A stretch of DNA of 64,000 bases from Hypomesus transpacificus (GCF_021917145.1 NC_061074.1:13683772-13747771); one strand, 5' to 3'; positions 33,670 to 44,648 are shown, counted from the stretch's first letter. Translations and numbers: made by a program. The notes: generated from the letters alone by a model not told the origin.

Positions 33670-33734
33670 AGGATGCAGATAAAAACCACACACCTCTTCA
33701 TCTCTACAGCAGAGGACAGCATCAGACATTCAGG
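33670..33734 (+). promoter_or_regulatory. Probable promoter and leader exon of group 2 copy 2
   Basis: GCAGATAAAAACCACACACC acts as a TATA-like region, followed by a leader to GACATTCAG and a possible GTGCTC donor at 33733. The same block recurs at 35676-35740 before copy 3 and at 39096-39160 before the fourth gene, where the donor reads GTACTC. Confidence 0.4.
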
Positions 33735-34017
33735 TGCTCTAAGCTTTTGATTCAAAGTATTTACAGTTGTGTCAATATAGAATAGTCTAGTCTGATGTAT
33801 AAGATTTTACAGTACGTGTCATGTAGAAAGTAGTAACCATTTTCTGTATCAGTCATAGTTGACTAGTCCTACGAACCAAAAACTGTTATAACGTTATTTA
33901 GAGGTTAAATCGTTTACATTAATATAGAGTTCTGAATTTATAACTGTAGAAGATGAGCTAACTCGTGTACTGTTTTTGAAATCCGATTCACAGGCTTGTT
34001 TGTAATATATCATCACC

Positions 34018-34995
34018 ATGTCCCAAGGAAATGACAGTGCTGTGAGTGAGTTTTTAATTGTTGGTTTTCCTGGACTTCTTCCTGAGTACTACAGCCTTGC
34101 CTCATCTGTTTTATTCTTTGTTTATCTATGTACATTATTTGGAAACAGCCTTATTCTTGTCTTAATTGCAACTGATCGAGCCCTCTATAAACCTATGTAT
34201 TTCATTTATATAAATTTAGTTGTGTCTGACATTCTCTTCAGCACAACCACTTTACCAAAGATCATCGCCAAATATTTGTTTCAAGCAGGAGCCATATCAT
34301 TCACAGCTTGTTTTATCCAGATGTACTTTGTACACTATTTTGGTTCGGTAAACTCCTTAATTCTATTCCTCATGGCTTTAGATCGCTATTTGGCCATCTG
34401 TTACCCACTTAGATACCCAAGTATGATGAAAAACTCCACCATTCTCATCATCAGTATCACTTCATGGGTTTTGGCTAAAGTTGGCCCTTTAATGATTGTG
34501 ATTAGAGCCTATCCTCTTCCATACTGCTCCTCCAACAGAATCATACAGTGCTACTGTGATCACATCTCTATAACAACGCTTGCCTGCACCAATAGAGCCC
34601 CTTATAGTATTCCTGCTTTTATCACAGCTATGATTTATCTGCTTGCGCCTCTGGTCTTCATAGCATTCTCCTACAGCTCTATTATTGTGGCAGTTCTAAG
34701 GATCCGAAGCACCCAAGGACGTAACAAAACCCTCTCTACCTGCAGTGCTCAGCTGATCATCATTGCCCTTTATTATGTACCCAGGTGTTTTGTTTATCTG
34801 GCCAGCAATGTTGGACTTACAATCAGCACTGATGTACGTATCTTAATCATCATGTTGTATAGTCTGATTCCTCCTATGATAAACCCACTTATATACTGTT
34901 TTAGGACTAGAGACATTAGAGAGTCTTTAATAAAAAGGTTCAAGAGGTCAACATCTCCACAAGCAGGTAATATCTCTTTTGTATGCAACTCCTGA
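34018..34995 (+). CDS. Olfactory receptor, group 2, copy 2, intact
   Basis: 325 residues, identical in protein to the gene at 32012 and apparently identical in DNA. The acceptor GATTCACAG ends at 33993 before ATG 34018. The upstream DNA, which belongs to the duplicated 3' flank of copy 1, is a different promoter from that of copy 1. Two genes encoding the same receptor under different upstream regions could be chosen by separate neurons. Short reads cannot tell the two apart. Confidence 0.93.
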   Translation: MSQGNDSAVSEFLIVGFPGLLPEYYSLASSVLFFVYLCTLFGNSLILVLIATDRALYKPMYFIYINLVVSDILFSTTTLPKIIAKYLFQAGAISFTACFIQMYFVHYFGSVNSLILFLMALDRYLAICYPLRYPSMMKNSTILIISITSWVLAKVGPLMIVIRAYPLPYCSSNRIIQCYCDHISITTLACTNRAPYSIPAFITAMIYLLAPLVFIAFSYSSIIVAVLRIRSTQGRNKTLSTCSAQLIIIALYYVPRCFVYLASNVGLTISTDVRILIIMLYSLIPPMINPLIYCFRTRDIRESLIKRFKRSTSPQAGNISFVCNS

Positions 34996-35675
34996 TGATT
35001 ATTGTCACTGTATTGAATGTATTATATCGAGGCTTATGTTTTTATGATGTACATGGTTGATATGCAGAAAATTAAATGTTCAAGCTTAAAACTGTAACTT
35101 CATTTGTAATTCATTGATCTTGTTATATTCTGTCCTTTGTCACAGCCTCAGAGCTGGGTATGTAACAAAGATGACATACAAAAAGCGCATGAATAAAAAG
35201 TACAGCAGAAAATCCAACATCAGAAATGTATAGTTCTAACATTATTTTTGTGGTTGGAGTCAAGGAAAAGTCTGTATATACCAGGCACAGTACAAAGTAA
35301 CCATATCTCAGCTATCAGCACAGGGCAACAATAATGATATCTCAACTACAGTGCATTATATCAACATCAATATTACACGGGACAAAGCTGTATAAACGTA
35401 ATGTCTTAGGTGCACATTAAACAGTTTTGTGCATATGTATTTGCACATGGAGGATATATTTTAACTGGGGAAGCTGGGATATCCAGGCATGAGGTTATTC
35501 CATCTGTCCCTTTCTATCATGAACCCATCATATAACTGACACCACAAGCAAGCACAGTGTAGAAAGTTTGGTCGTGAACTTCACAATGGAGGATTTCATA
35601 ATTCTCTAGGGTATTAATGTAGTTTGTCATTCGAGGCAGAAAGCATTAATTAGAGATCAGGCCCAGTACACAGTG

Positions 35676-35740
35676 AGGATGCAGATAAAAACCACACACC
35701 TCTTCATCTCTACAGCAGAGGACAGCATCAGACATTCAGG
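35676..35740 (+). promoter_or_regulatory. Probable promoter and leader exon of group 2 copy 3
   Basis: Identical to the block at 33670-33734: TATA-like GATAAAAACC, then a leader ending GACATTCAG before GTGCTC. The coding-exon acceptor GATTCACAG ends near 35998. Confidence 0.4.
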
Positions 35741-36021
35741 TGCTCTAAGCTTTTGATTCAAAGTATTTACAGTTGTGTCAATATAGAATAGTCTAGTCTG
35801 ATGTATAAGATTTTACAGTACGTGTCATGTAGAAAGTAGTAACCATTTTCTGTATCAGTCATAGTTGACTAGTCCTACGAACCAAAAACTGTTATAACGT
35901 TATTTAGAGGTTAAATCGTTTACATTAATATAGAGTTCTGAATTTATAACTGTAGAAGATGAGCTAACTCATGTAGTTTTTGAAATCCGATTCACAGGCT
36001 TGTTTTTATTTTATCATCACC

Positions 36022-36999
36022 ATGTCTCAAGGAAATGACAGTGCTGTGAGTGAGTTTTTCATTGTTGGTTTTCCTGGACTTCTTCCTGAGTACTACAGCC
36101 TTGCCTCATCTGTTTTATTCTTTGTTTATCTATTTACATTAGTTGGAAACAGCCTTATTATTGTCTTATTTGCAACTGATCGAGCCCTCCATAAACCTAT
36201 GTATTTTATTTATTTAAATTTAGTTGTGTCTGACATTCTCTTCAGCACAACCACTTTACCAAAGATCATCGCCAAATATTGGTTTCAAGCAGGAGCCATA
36301 TCATTCACAGCTTGTTTTATCCAGATGTACTTTGTACACTATTTCAGTACCGTAAACTCCTTAATTCTATTCGGCATGGCTTTAGATCGCTATTTAGCCA
36401 TTTGTTACCCACTTAGATACCCAAGTATAATGAAAAATTCTACCATTCTCATTATCAGTATCACACCATGGGTTTTGTCTGAAGTTGGCCCTTTAATGAT
36501 GGTGATCAGAGCCTATCCTCTTCCATATTGCTCCTCCAACAGAATCATACAGTGCTACTGTGATCACATCTCTATAACAACGCTTGCCTGCACCGATAGA
36601 GCCCCTTATAGTATTCCTGCTTTTATCGTAGCTATGATTTATCTGCTTGCGCCTCTGGTCTTCATAGCATTCTCCTACAGCTCTATTATTGTGGCAGTTC
36701 TAAGGATCCGAAGCACCCAAGGACGTAACAAAACCCTCTCCACCTGCAGTGCTCAGCTGATCATCATTGCCCTTTATTATGTACCCAGGTGTTTTGTTTA
36801 TCTGGCCAGCAATGTTGGACTTACAATCAGCACTGATGTACGTATCTTAATCATCATGTTGTATAGTCTGATTTCTCCTATGATAAACCCACTTATATAC
36901 TGTTTTAGGACTAGAGACATTAGAGAGTCTTTAATAAAAAGGTTCAAGAAATCAACATCTCCACAAGCAGGTAATATCTCTATTGTATGCAATTCCTGA
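36022..36999 (+). CDS. Olfactory receptor, group 2, copy 3, intact
   Basis: 325 residues, start ATG 36022. An in-frame ATG at 35980 would add 14 residues, but it lies before the acceptor GATTCACAG and is intronic. It differs from copies 1 and 2 at a couple of dozen residues, for example LVGNSLIIVLFATDRALHKP, KYWFQAG, HYFSTVNS and GMALDRYLAIC, while the C-terminal third is almost identical. That uneven pattern suggests gene conversion of the 3' half or selection on the ligand-facing half. All core motifs are intact. Confidence 0.94.
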   Translation: MSQGNDSAVSEFFIVGFPGLLPEYYSLASSVLFFVYLFTLVGNSLIIVLFATDRALHKPMYFIYLNLVVSDILFSTTTLPKIIAKYWFQAGAISFTACFIQMYFVHYFSTVNSLILFGMALDRYLAICYPLRYPSIMKNSTILIISITPWVLSEVGPLMMVIRAYPLPYCSSNRIIQCYCDHISITTLACTDRAPYSIPAFIVAMIYLLAPLVFIAFSYSSIIVAVLRIRSTQGRNKTLSTCSAQLIIIALYYVPRCFVYLASNVGLTISTDVRILIIMLYSLISPMINPLIYCFRTRDIRESLIKRFKKSTSPQAGNISIVCNS

Positions 37000-37323
37000 T
37001 GATTATTGTCACTGTATTGAATGTATTATATGGAGTCATATATTTTTATGATGTACGTACATGGTTGATATGCAGAAAACGATATCTGTTCAAACTGTTC
37101 ATTTGTTATTCATTGATCTTGGCATATTCTGTCCTTTGTCTGAGCATCAGAGCTGGGTATGTAACAAAGATGACATACAAATAGTGCATGAATAAAAAGT
37201 ACAACAGAAAATCCAAAATCAGAAATGTATAATTCAAATGTTATTTTTGTGGTTGTAGTCAAGGAAGAGTCTGTATTTACCAGGCACAGTACAAAGTAAC
37301 CACATCTCAACTATCAGCACAGG

Positions 37324-38725
37324 CAGGGCCGTACGCAGGCCCCAAAAAATACTGAGGTCATGAGTCAGAACTTCTAGGCGGGTTCGGGGGCATGCTCCCC
37401 CGGATTTTTTTTAAATTACATTATTTAAATATGGCCATTTTCTCTTATTGAGTCTTAAGGAGCAAAAACATCATCATTATGACATTTCAATATGGGGCGG
37501 TGTGGAGCTTTTGAAATTTTGAGGTAAACATGGGGCATTCTGAGGCTTTTTGAAGGACCTTTATGGGACTCATGAAGTAAGGGCAAGTTACCACAATTTT
37601 TTTTAAATTATTATTATATGGCAACGACGGTACGAGCGTTTTGATTGGATAACGGGTAGTCACCCCAGCGTGTTGCCCTCCTCGCCGGTCAATACGGATC
37701 CGTATTGCCCTCTGACGTCAGCTTCAAAATGAGCGATATCGACGAGTCAGCTGCTGAGTTTTACTATCCAGATGATGCTGAAAAGCTTTGTCATCGAAAG
37801 TGAGGATGAAGACCAGACTCTTTGAATCACTTGTGTCGTTATTTTGTGATGAAATTAAAGCCATTTTAGCAGAACCATGTTGTCCGCTTTCTATCAAAAG
37901 TAATGAGTTGCTTGGCAACACATGAAACACACCGTGAGAAGACTTAAGAGCTAGCTACAATTAGCCTAAAGGTACCATTTATTTTCGTTTACAAAATGAA
38001 AAGAATCTAAAATTGCCATATAATAAACTACTTACTAACCTCGACCGTTCGGTCATGCCGGGAAATATCAAACTGAGGCTGGAACGTATCGACCGAGCGA
38101 TAGCGAGTCAGTTTGATATTTCCCAATTGCCACTGAATTTCATTTTCAATCAATCACATCAATGACATATCATATCAATCGCAAAATGAATGTTGATTCA
38201 ACCGGTGGAAATTGATTGACCACCGGTACAGTACTGACGGAGTTAACCAAACTTTGATTTGATGTTTCCTTATCTGAGTAGTACGCTGCTGCAATACAAT
38301 ATTTCCACATGAAAATGAATCTTTCTTCTCACAGTCATCTGCCACTTAAACTTCTCTTAACCTACATGTTTAGTTTGCTGCGCTCCTCTTCCAGTGACTG
38401 TAACTAACATAGGCTATTCACTAACAGTAGCGGTATGTCTATGGCGGTAACATCAGCGTCCGACTTGTGTTTGGTGGTTACCATAACGACAGTACGTTTT
38501 GTTGATGACGCGCAGCACATATGTCCAAACTCTTGAGCTACTCGGCTCTTCAAGTATAAAATCACGTTACGGTTTGTGGGAGACCAAGATCATCGTCCTG
38601 CAGTCAGTTTCACGTGTACTTTATTTTGAGTTTATATACCACGATTTAAGCAAAAAAAAAACAGAAATACGAAAAAAAATACCGAGGACACGACCTCGGT
38701 GTCCTCAATGGTAGTTACGGCCCTG
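37324..38725. mobile_element. Non-autonomous hAT transposon with 8-bp target duplication
   Basis: The ends are CAGGGCCGTACGCAGG and GTAGTTACGGCCCTG, flanked on both sides by AGCACAGG. An 8-base target duplication and CAGGGCCG ends are hallmarks of the hAT superfamily. The element is 1,402 bases long and has no transposase frame. An internal hairpin pairs GGGAAATATCAAACTGA near 38070 with its complement near 38108. The empty site is visible in the paralogous DNA at 33310 and 35316 (AGCACAGGGCAACAATAATG), so the insertion came after those flanks duplicated. Confidence 0.92.
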
Positions 38726-39330
38726 AGCACAGGGCAACAATAATGATATCTCAACTACAGTGCATTGATAATATATCAACTACAATATTACATGGTACAA
38801 AGCAGTATAAACGTAATGTCTTAGGTGCAACATGGAACAGTTTTGTGCATATGTATTTGCACATAATATGTTTTAACTGGGGAAGCTGGGTTATTCAGGT
38901 ACAGGGCTATTTCAACTGAACCTCTCTATATATTCATTAACCCATAATATGACTGACACCACAAGCAAGCACAGTGTAGAAAGTTTGGTCTTGAACTGCA
39001 CAATGGAGGATTTCATCATTCTCTAGGGTATTAATGGAGTTTGTCATTCGAGGCAGTAACCATTCATTAGAGATCAGGCAAAGTGCACAGTGAGGATGCA
39101 GATAAAGACCACACACCTCTTCATCTCTACAGCAGACGACAGCATCCGACATTCAGGTACTCTAAGGTTTCAATTCAAAAGCATTTACAGTTGTGTCAGC
39201 ATAGAATAGTCTAGCCTGATGTAACAATACGTGTCATGTACAAAATAGTAACTATTTCATGTATCAGTTACAGTTGACTAGTCCTAAGAACCAACAACTG
39301 TTATAACATTATTTAGAGGTTTAATATTTT
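38726..39330 (+). repeat. Continuation of the group 2 OR flank and promoter block
   Basis: Matches 33316-33905 and 35322-35910 after the hAT. It includes the TATA-like GCAGATAAAGACC near 39096 and a leader ending GACATTCAG next to GTACTC at 39157. Confidence 0.8.
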
Positions 39331-39539
39331 GATTAATATAGACTTCTGGATTAACATTTGTAGAAGAGGAGCAAACTTCTCTACATTAAATTTATTTTAA
39401 CAAAAGAAATGTCACCAACATTTTGAGTGCAGCTTGAGGAAGGATTCTAATTTATATTCTCAACTATTCATATTCCTTACTGACAAGTAACAACTATACA
39501 AGCATTTATTGAGTGGTGCACAGAATTGTCATTCCGAGC

Positions 39540-39585
39540 ATGAATTAACTTTGCATGCTGAATCTGATCTCCTTTGCAGGTAAGA
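39540..39585 (+). promoter_or_regulatory. Possible non-coding exon end of the fourth group 2 OR
   Basis: ATCTCCTTTGCAGGTAAGAT near 39569-39588 offers a strong GTAAGAT donor after CAG. It could end a leader exon of the gene at 39928, or be a tiny internal exon, since CAG is also an acceptor. Confidence 0.35.
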
Positions 39586-39927
39586 TATAACTTTTCAAGC
39601 TTTTTGAAGATTGAAGCATTTCAACTAAACTAATTTCAACAACTAAAAGGGGGTTTAAGGATTGTCTGTACTTCAGAGATTTATTCCAAATGACTTAAAC
39701 ATCAGAGAGAGAAATCTGAGAGAATTGTAGAGATACAAATGTGTACAAACCTGTTAAAACATTTAGCTTTAGGATTAAGAAGAAAGGAAGATTTTTTTGT
39801 CAATGTATCTACATCTGCTTTCAACTAACAATACAACAAGAAAAGTAACATCTGTAAATCTTGCACTTCTAAGGTCATATTGTATGCTGTGGAGATTGAA
39901 GAATTCTTGATTTATTTTAAACCAGTC

Positions 39928-40863
39928 ATGGTCCTCACCAATGTCACAACTATTACACATTTCAATATATTGGGGTTCCCAGGACTTCTGCCTCAGTATT
40001 TTGGCCCAGTGTCAGCACTTCTTTTCTTTGTCTACTTAGCAATCATGACAGGAAACATCTTCATCTTGATTTTTGTAGTATATGAGAGAAGTCTTCATAA
40101 ACCAACATATCTGATTTTCTGTCACCTTGCTGTGTCAGACCTAGCATTTGGAACCGTGACACTGCCTAAAATCATATCCAGATATTGGTTGGAAGACGAG
40201 ATAATTTCTTTCTATGAATGCTTTGCACAGATGTACTTTGTCCATTTCTTAGGAGCTGCCCATTCTTTCCTTCTTATGATTATGGCCCTTGATCGTTTTG
40301 TTGCCATATGTAATCCATTACGATACTCAGTTGTGATAAACAACATTAGCATTTCTGTTCTGTGTGGGATATGTTGGCTCCTTGCAATGTCATTTATGAT
40401 ACCAGTCGTTTTACTTGCCCTCCCTCTGCCCTACTGTGACTCAAATATTATTTCACAATGTTACTGTGATCATACTGCAATAGTAAGACTTTCATGTACA
40501 TACAGCAGCCTTGTTAGTAATGTTACAAAGACTCTCGCAATGTTTAGTCTTCTGGGGCCTCTCACATTCATATTGTTTTCCTATGTTAACATCATTATAT
40601 CTGTCCTGAGAATGTCTAAAACTGGTGGGTCCTACAAAGTGTTCTCTACCTGCACTTCACAGCTCTTTATTATCTGCCTTTACTACCTTCCCAGATTGGT
40701 TCTGTATCTGGGAGTTGTAATCAGTCAAAATGTCCGTGTTGTTGTCATTATGCTTTATAGTCTGGTTCCTGCTTTTGTTAATCCAGCCATTTATTGCTTT
40801 AAGACGAAGGAAATTAAAGAGCTGTTGATAAAGAGACGGAAAAACTATAAACATTGGTATTGA
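39928..40863 (+). CDS. Olfactory receptor, group 2-related, intact
   Basis: A 311-residue receptor from ATG 39928 ([19 protein letters not shown]), chosen because the glycosylation site NVT then sits at residues 5-7, as in typical ORs. The in-frame ATG at 39880 would add 16 unusual acidic residues. Motifs are [15 protein letters not shown] in TM2, [16 protein letters not shown] (DRF instead of DRY), [20 protein letters not shown] in TM6 and [19 protein letters not shown] in TM7. It is clearly related to the 32-37 kb genes ([23 protein letters not shown]) but much more diverged. It is the last OR before the cadherin gene. Confidence 0.92.
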   Translation: MVLTNVTTITHFNILGFPGLLPQYFGPVSALLFFVYLAIMTGNIFILIFVVYERSLHKPTYLIFCHLAVSDLAFGTVTLPKIISRYWLEDEIISFYECFAQMYFVHFLGAAHSFLLMIMALDRFVAICNPLRYSVVINNISISVLCGICWLLAMSFMIPVVLLALPLPYCDSNIISQCYCDHTAIVRLSCTYSSLVSNVTKTLAMFSLLGPLTFILFSYVNIIISVLRMSKTGGSYKVFSTCTSQLFIICLYYLPRLVLYLGVVISQNVRVVVIMLYSLVPAFVNPAIYCFKTKEIKELLIKRRKNYKHWY

Positions 40864-41220
40864 TATAAAAATGTTCCATTAATGCATTATGTACGGCTTT
40901 CTAAACATCATATGTATGTAAATATAACCGGTGGTTGATGATGGTCCTGGAACATGAACCAAAGGACTTAAATAAATAAATATCTAATATTAATTAAATA
41001 ATTGTGCCATTGTGTACACATGCACTAGTCTGGCGGATTAAATCAAAACTATCCAACCAAATGCTTTTGAGTGTAAATTGTAGGATGGTATCTGTGAGTC
41101 ACCTATAGACATTATATGTTCTCATTTCAATGTATTGAGTCGTCTAGGTACTCTCTTTATTCTCTCTCAAAATGTTTTACTGGCTGTGCTTGCCATATTC
41201 TTTATCATATATCGTGATCC

Positions 41221-41266
41221 CAAGATATAGATATATATATAAATATATATATTTATATATATATAA
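41221..41266. repeat. (AT)n microsatellite
   Basis: Imperfect AT/TATAA repeat directly before the hairpin at 41263. Confidence 0.9.
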
Positions 41267-41387
41267 GAACGAGGTAGTCCCAAACACTGCAAGCAGCCAA
41301 AACATGAAGCATACATTGTGAAAAACTAAACAAGTGTATGCTTTATGTTTTGGCTGCTTGCAATGTTTGGGACTACCTCGTTGTTAT
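41263..41387. repeat. Long near-perfect hairpin (MITE-like)
   Basis: Two arms of about 50 bases (AACGAGGTAGTCCCAAACAC at 41268 and its complement ending 41382) pair with about three mismatches around a loop of roughly 25 bases. There is no coding capacity. It could be a small foldback MITE; a target duplication is not clear because the left side is AT repeat. Confidence 0.85.
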
Positions 41388-41572
41388 GATCAGTGACCTT
41401 TGCCCTTTTGTAAAGCTCTCTCTTGGAAGTCGCTTTATTTACAACAATGAGTGACTTCAATATTTCTTTTAACCTATTTGGAAAATTTTACTTTTCTGAA
41501 TTTACTGTGTTAAGTAAGTGTCACGTAACCGCTCATCTCACATCCCATTTGATTCACCTCGCTAGTCAACCT

Positions 41573-42753
41573 TAGCCTGGCTGCCAGCCCAACTTCTCCC
41601 TGCCCACAAAATAATTTGGTCGGGAAGTTGGGTCTGGAGGGTCTCGTATTGGGGACAACTACAGAAAACCAGAATCGGGACGGACCAATGAAATTGCCGG
41701 GGCGAGCTTTATAGATGATGGACAGATGATCAACAGTAACATAATCAACAACGTCACGAAAGAGCGCTTGGGTTGAATTCGTTTTCAACAAACAACATAT
41801 TACGTTGCTCTGATTGGTTGTAGGTCTATCCAATTGAGCGAAGAGGCATTTGTTTTACGAGTTCGGTTGAAACACGCCCCATAGTCACAGCCAAACGGAG
41901 AGTTTTCAGACTCATATTCTGACTAGAATTATGAGTATGACATAGTGATGGGAAGTTCGGTTCTTTTTACTGATTCGGTTCTTTGAATCTCGTTCAGTAA
42001 AATGAACGAATCTTTTTTCGAGTCATTTGTTCATTTCAGGGGGGGGGGGGGGGGGGGGGGGGGGTTGGGGGCTATACGTCCACTGCAAAGGACGTATAGC
42101 CCCTATACGTCCACTGTAGGTTAGTGCATGACATGTGCACCAGCAAATACTATTTCAAAATAAATTCCTGCATTAAAATAATGTATCATGAGTTTGTATG
42201 ATTTGGTCATGTATTATCACACTAGCATTTAATTATCACGTCAAACAATTACACTGCACTAAACTGTAAGTGTAAATGTAAAGTGAAAATAACAAAACCA
42301 GTCAGTATGATGACTTGAGCGAATATCATTCATTCACGTCTTACTAAAACAGCGGCCACGCGAAAGGGAATAAGGAAACTGTTTCCTCTACTAAAAAATA
42401 CAATGCGGGTCACGTGAAAAAAGGATCCAAAGACTCGTAGAAAGACCGAGTCGGGGAAGGAACTAATCATTCGTTTCCTCTAGCTACAGAGCCTATGCAG
42501 GTCACGTGAAAAATGATCCAAAGACTCGTAGAAAGACCGAGTCGGGAAAGGAACGAATCGTTCGTTTCCTCTAGCTACAGAGCCTATGCAGGTCACGTGA
42601 AAAATGATCCAAAGACTCGTAGAAAGACCGAGTCGGGAAATGAACGAATCACTCGTTGAGAGGACTCGTTACTCCCGAGTCCTTATAAGGATTCGTTCAA
42701 AATGAACGAATCGTTCACGAACGACACATCACTAGTATGACAACGTCAGGCTA
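41573..42753. mobile_element. Non-autonomous TIR element with 9-bp target duplication, split by a hAT
   Basis: The ends are TAGCCTGGC and its near complement GTCAGGCTA. Both sides carry AGTCAACCT (41564-41572 and 42754-42762). A 9-base duplication points to a Mutator-like or related family. No transposase frame is seen. The second element at 41943-42734 interrupts it close to its right end. Confidence 0.7.
41943..42734. mobile_element. Nested non-autonomous hAT with internal tandem repeats
   Basis: The ends are TAGTGATGGGAAG and GACACATCACTA, with an 8-base target duplication GTATGACA at 41935-41942 and 42735-42742. Inside are a run of 26 G (42039-42064) and three tandem copies of a 91-92 base unit starting at 42408, 42500 and 42591. 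Each unit holds GGTCACGTGAAAAA and GACTCGTAGAAAGACCGAGT. There is no coding sequence. Confidence 0.85.
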
Positions 42754-42762
42754 AGTCAACCT

Positions 42763-43680
42763 AGCTCTACTTGCTCTTTTGGCGTAACAATATTGATTTG
42801 GGGAAAATGGCATGGCTAGCTGGCTAGTCTTGATGTTAAACATACTGTCAAAGTATAATTACTGTTTGGAGAATATTTCAACTTTGATGTGGTAATCTCA
42901 CATCCATTCAACTCGCTCCACAGGCTGCAGCCGTAATGTAGCCTACTAGTATATGGCCGATACTTTGTTCGTGAACATTTTGATATTGATTTGGGGACAA
43001 TGACATGGCTGGTTAGCTAGTTAGTCATCTTGTCAAACATATTGTAAATTATATGTTCTGTTTGTCAACCGTACACAATGTTATTGCCAATATATCTTGC
43101 TAGCATAATTTAGCTTTCTGGGTAATAGCTCAGTCTGCTGCGCATAAAGGTAAACAGACGGAGCCGCCTACAGGGCGGGGCCCATGGGCTGGAGCCCAGT
43201 CAAGCCCAATGGTAAGTCGGCCCTGGTTGTAAGGTCAAAAATATATTTGTCAACTTTGCAGCTCCAACTATAACTTCGAACTTGGACAACTTGGTCAGTT
43301 AGTAGTAGAATGTGTAACAGGTCTTAAGTTTCTGTGGTCATTTTTCACAAAGATATGGAAACACTGGAAAATTTGTGTTTTCATTGATTTATTGACTATT
43401 ATAATGAATTAGGCCTATCAATTTAATCACCAAACCAAAGGTTGGAAAACTTGGTCAGTTAGAAGAATGTGCAACAAGTTTGAAGTTTGTATGGTCGATT
43501 TTGACAAAGACATTGAAGAAACATTCGGGCTGCTACTCTTTTACCCCGGTCCCTAAATATGACGCGGAGCCTGAACGGAGGTACGAATGTGAATGTATTG
43601 AATATCGAATTTCACCTTGGTGTTGGACCCAACGTCAAAAAGGGGTGGGTATATTGACACCAACCAATTGCATGGAAGCA
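42763..43680. other. Gene-poor boundary region
   Basis: No gene recognised. Around 43150-43225, CAGGGCGGGGCCCATGG and TAAGTCGGCCCTGG look like a decayed hAT terminus. A direct repeat of AACTTGGTCAGTTAG occurs near 43290 and 43448. The short ORF at 43480-43683 has no recognisable domain. Confidence 0.4.
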
Positions 43681-43683
43681 TAG

Positions 43684-43746
43684 ATGGTCCAAACCAGAGC
43701 CATAGAAAAAGATTTTTTCTTTTTCTATGGCTCTGGTCCAAACCTG
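43684..43746. repeat. Perfect 19-bp hairpin between short direct repeats
   Basis: CCAGAGCCATAGAAAAAGA (43694-43712) and its exact complement (43719-43737) enclose a six-base loop. TGGTCCAAACC occurs on both sides. The arrangement fits a template-switch or small foldback event. Confidence 0.85.
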
Positions 43747-44640
43747 TACACAGACTTAAAAAACGGTGACAATTTTACGTCTGTACACGAACGTTAGACT
43801 TTTGACAAAGTCGGTCGGCCTTCCATACAAACGCCACGTCACAAACCTTGAGCTACTTTTGGAAAAAAAAATATTTGTCAGCCAGGTTAGATTAGCTAAC
43901 TAAAACTGCAAGACAGCTGCAGAAACACCACAGGCAAAGGCCAGGGGGATAACTATTTTCTCATTTAACAGTGTGATAAAAAAAACACAATGGTGAAATG
44001 TACAATACGATATAGGCTATGCTGATATTATTAGTAGGCTAGGCCTGCATCTAGGCTCTTTCGGAAAACAGTCGTCAATTTTTGCTATTTCACGTAGCTA
44101 ACAGAGGCGTTTTTACTCATTAGCCTCTGTTGGTTGAAACATGTATCTGTGATACATCAATTTTCAAAGTTAAGATATTGAACATGCCTCACAAATAATT
44201 GTTCGTATTATGATTTATTATGACATATTACAGATTACAAGTAAACGATTCATTGGTGAAACTGTCACTTATTTCTTCAAGAAAAAGGAAATTAAAAAAA
44301 ATGCTTTCAATTATCAAATGTTTCATGTCAGAAAGGTACAATTTAGATTGCTTTAACAATGATCATTTCTTTCATTCAAATTAAAGTCAAAACGCGAAAT
44401 AAATTCAGTTGAACAATTAGGCTACTCTAGGAGTACAATGGCATTTTTTGAGAGGATTTAATTAGGCTAGTTAGCCCACCGTACGCTGGGTAAGCTAGGC
44501 CTACATGTTATGAGAAAAAGTTATAACAAAGCACAAAGTTCCTTGGAATTCATATAAAATTGTGAGTGTCATACTAAATCATTGATTTATTTTACATGTA
44601 TTACTTCAAAGTACAACTACTTATGAAACAGAGATAAAGA
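43747..44640. other. Downstream flank of the cadherin gene
   Basis: AT-rich, no gene recognised. It must hold the 3' UTR and polyadenylation site of the minus-strand cadherin gene. AATAAA-type signals on the minus strand occur (for example TTTATT near 44587), but I cannot choose between them. Confidence 0.4.
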
Positions 44641-44648
44641 GGCATCTA

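Larger units (their letters stand above)
31999..33964 (+). repeat. Segmental duplication, copy 1 (about 2 kb)
   Basis: From about 31999 to 33964 the DNA matches 34005-35970 with no difference that I could find by eye, including about 970 bases of non-coding downstream DNA. The offset is 2,006 bases throughout. Either a very young tandem duplication, gene conversion, or an assembly artefact. Confidence 0.85.

Noticed and set aside
35980-36021. Extended start of group 2 copy 3 adding 14 residues
   Set aside because: It reads through the splice acceptor GATTCACAG, which is shared with the sister genes, so the ATG lies in the intron.
37724-37930. ORF inside the hAT at 37.3-38.7 kb as a transposase
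   Set aside because: Short, without BED or hATC motifs; the element appears non-autonomous.
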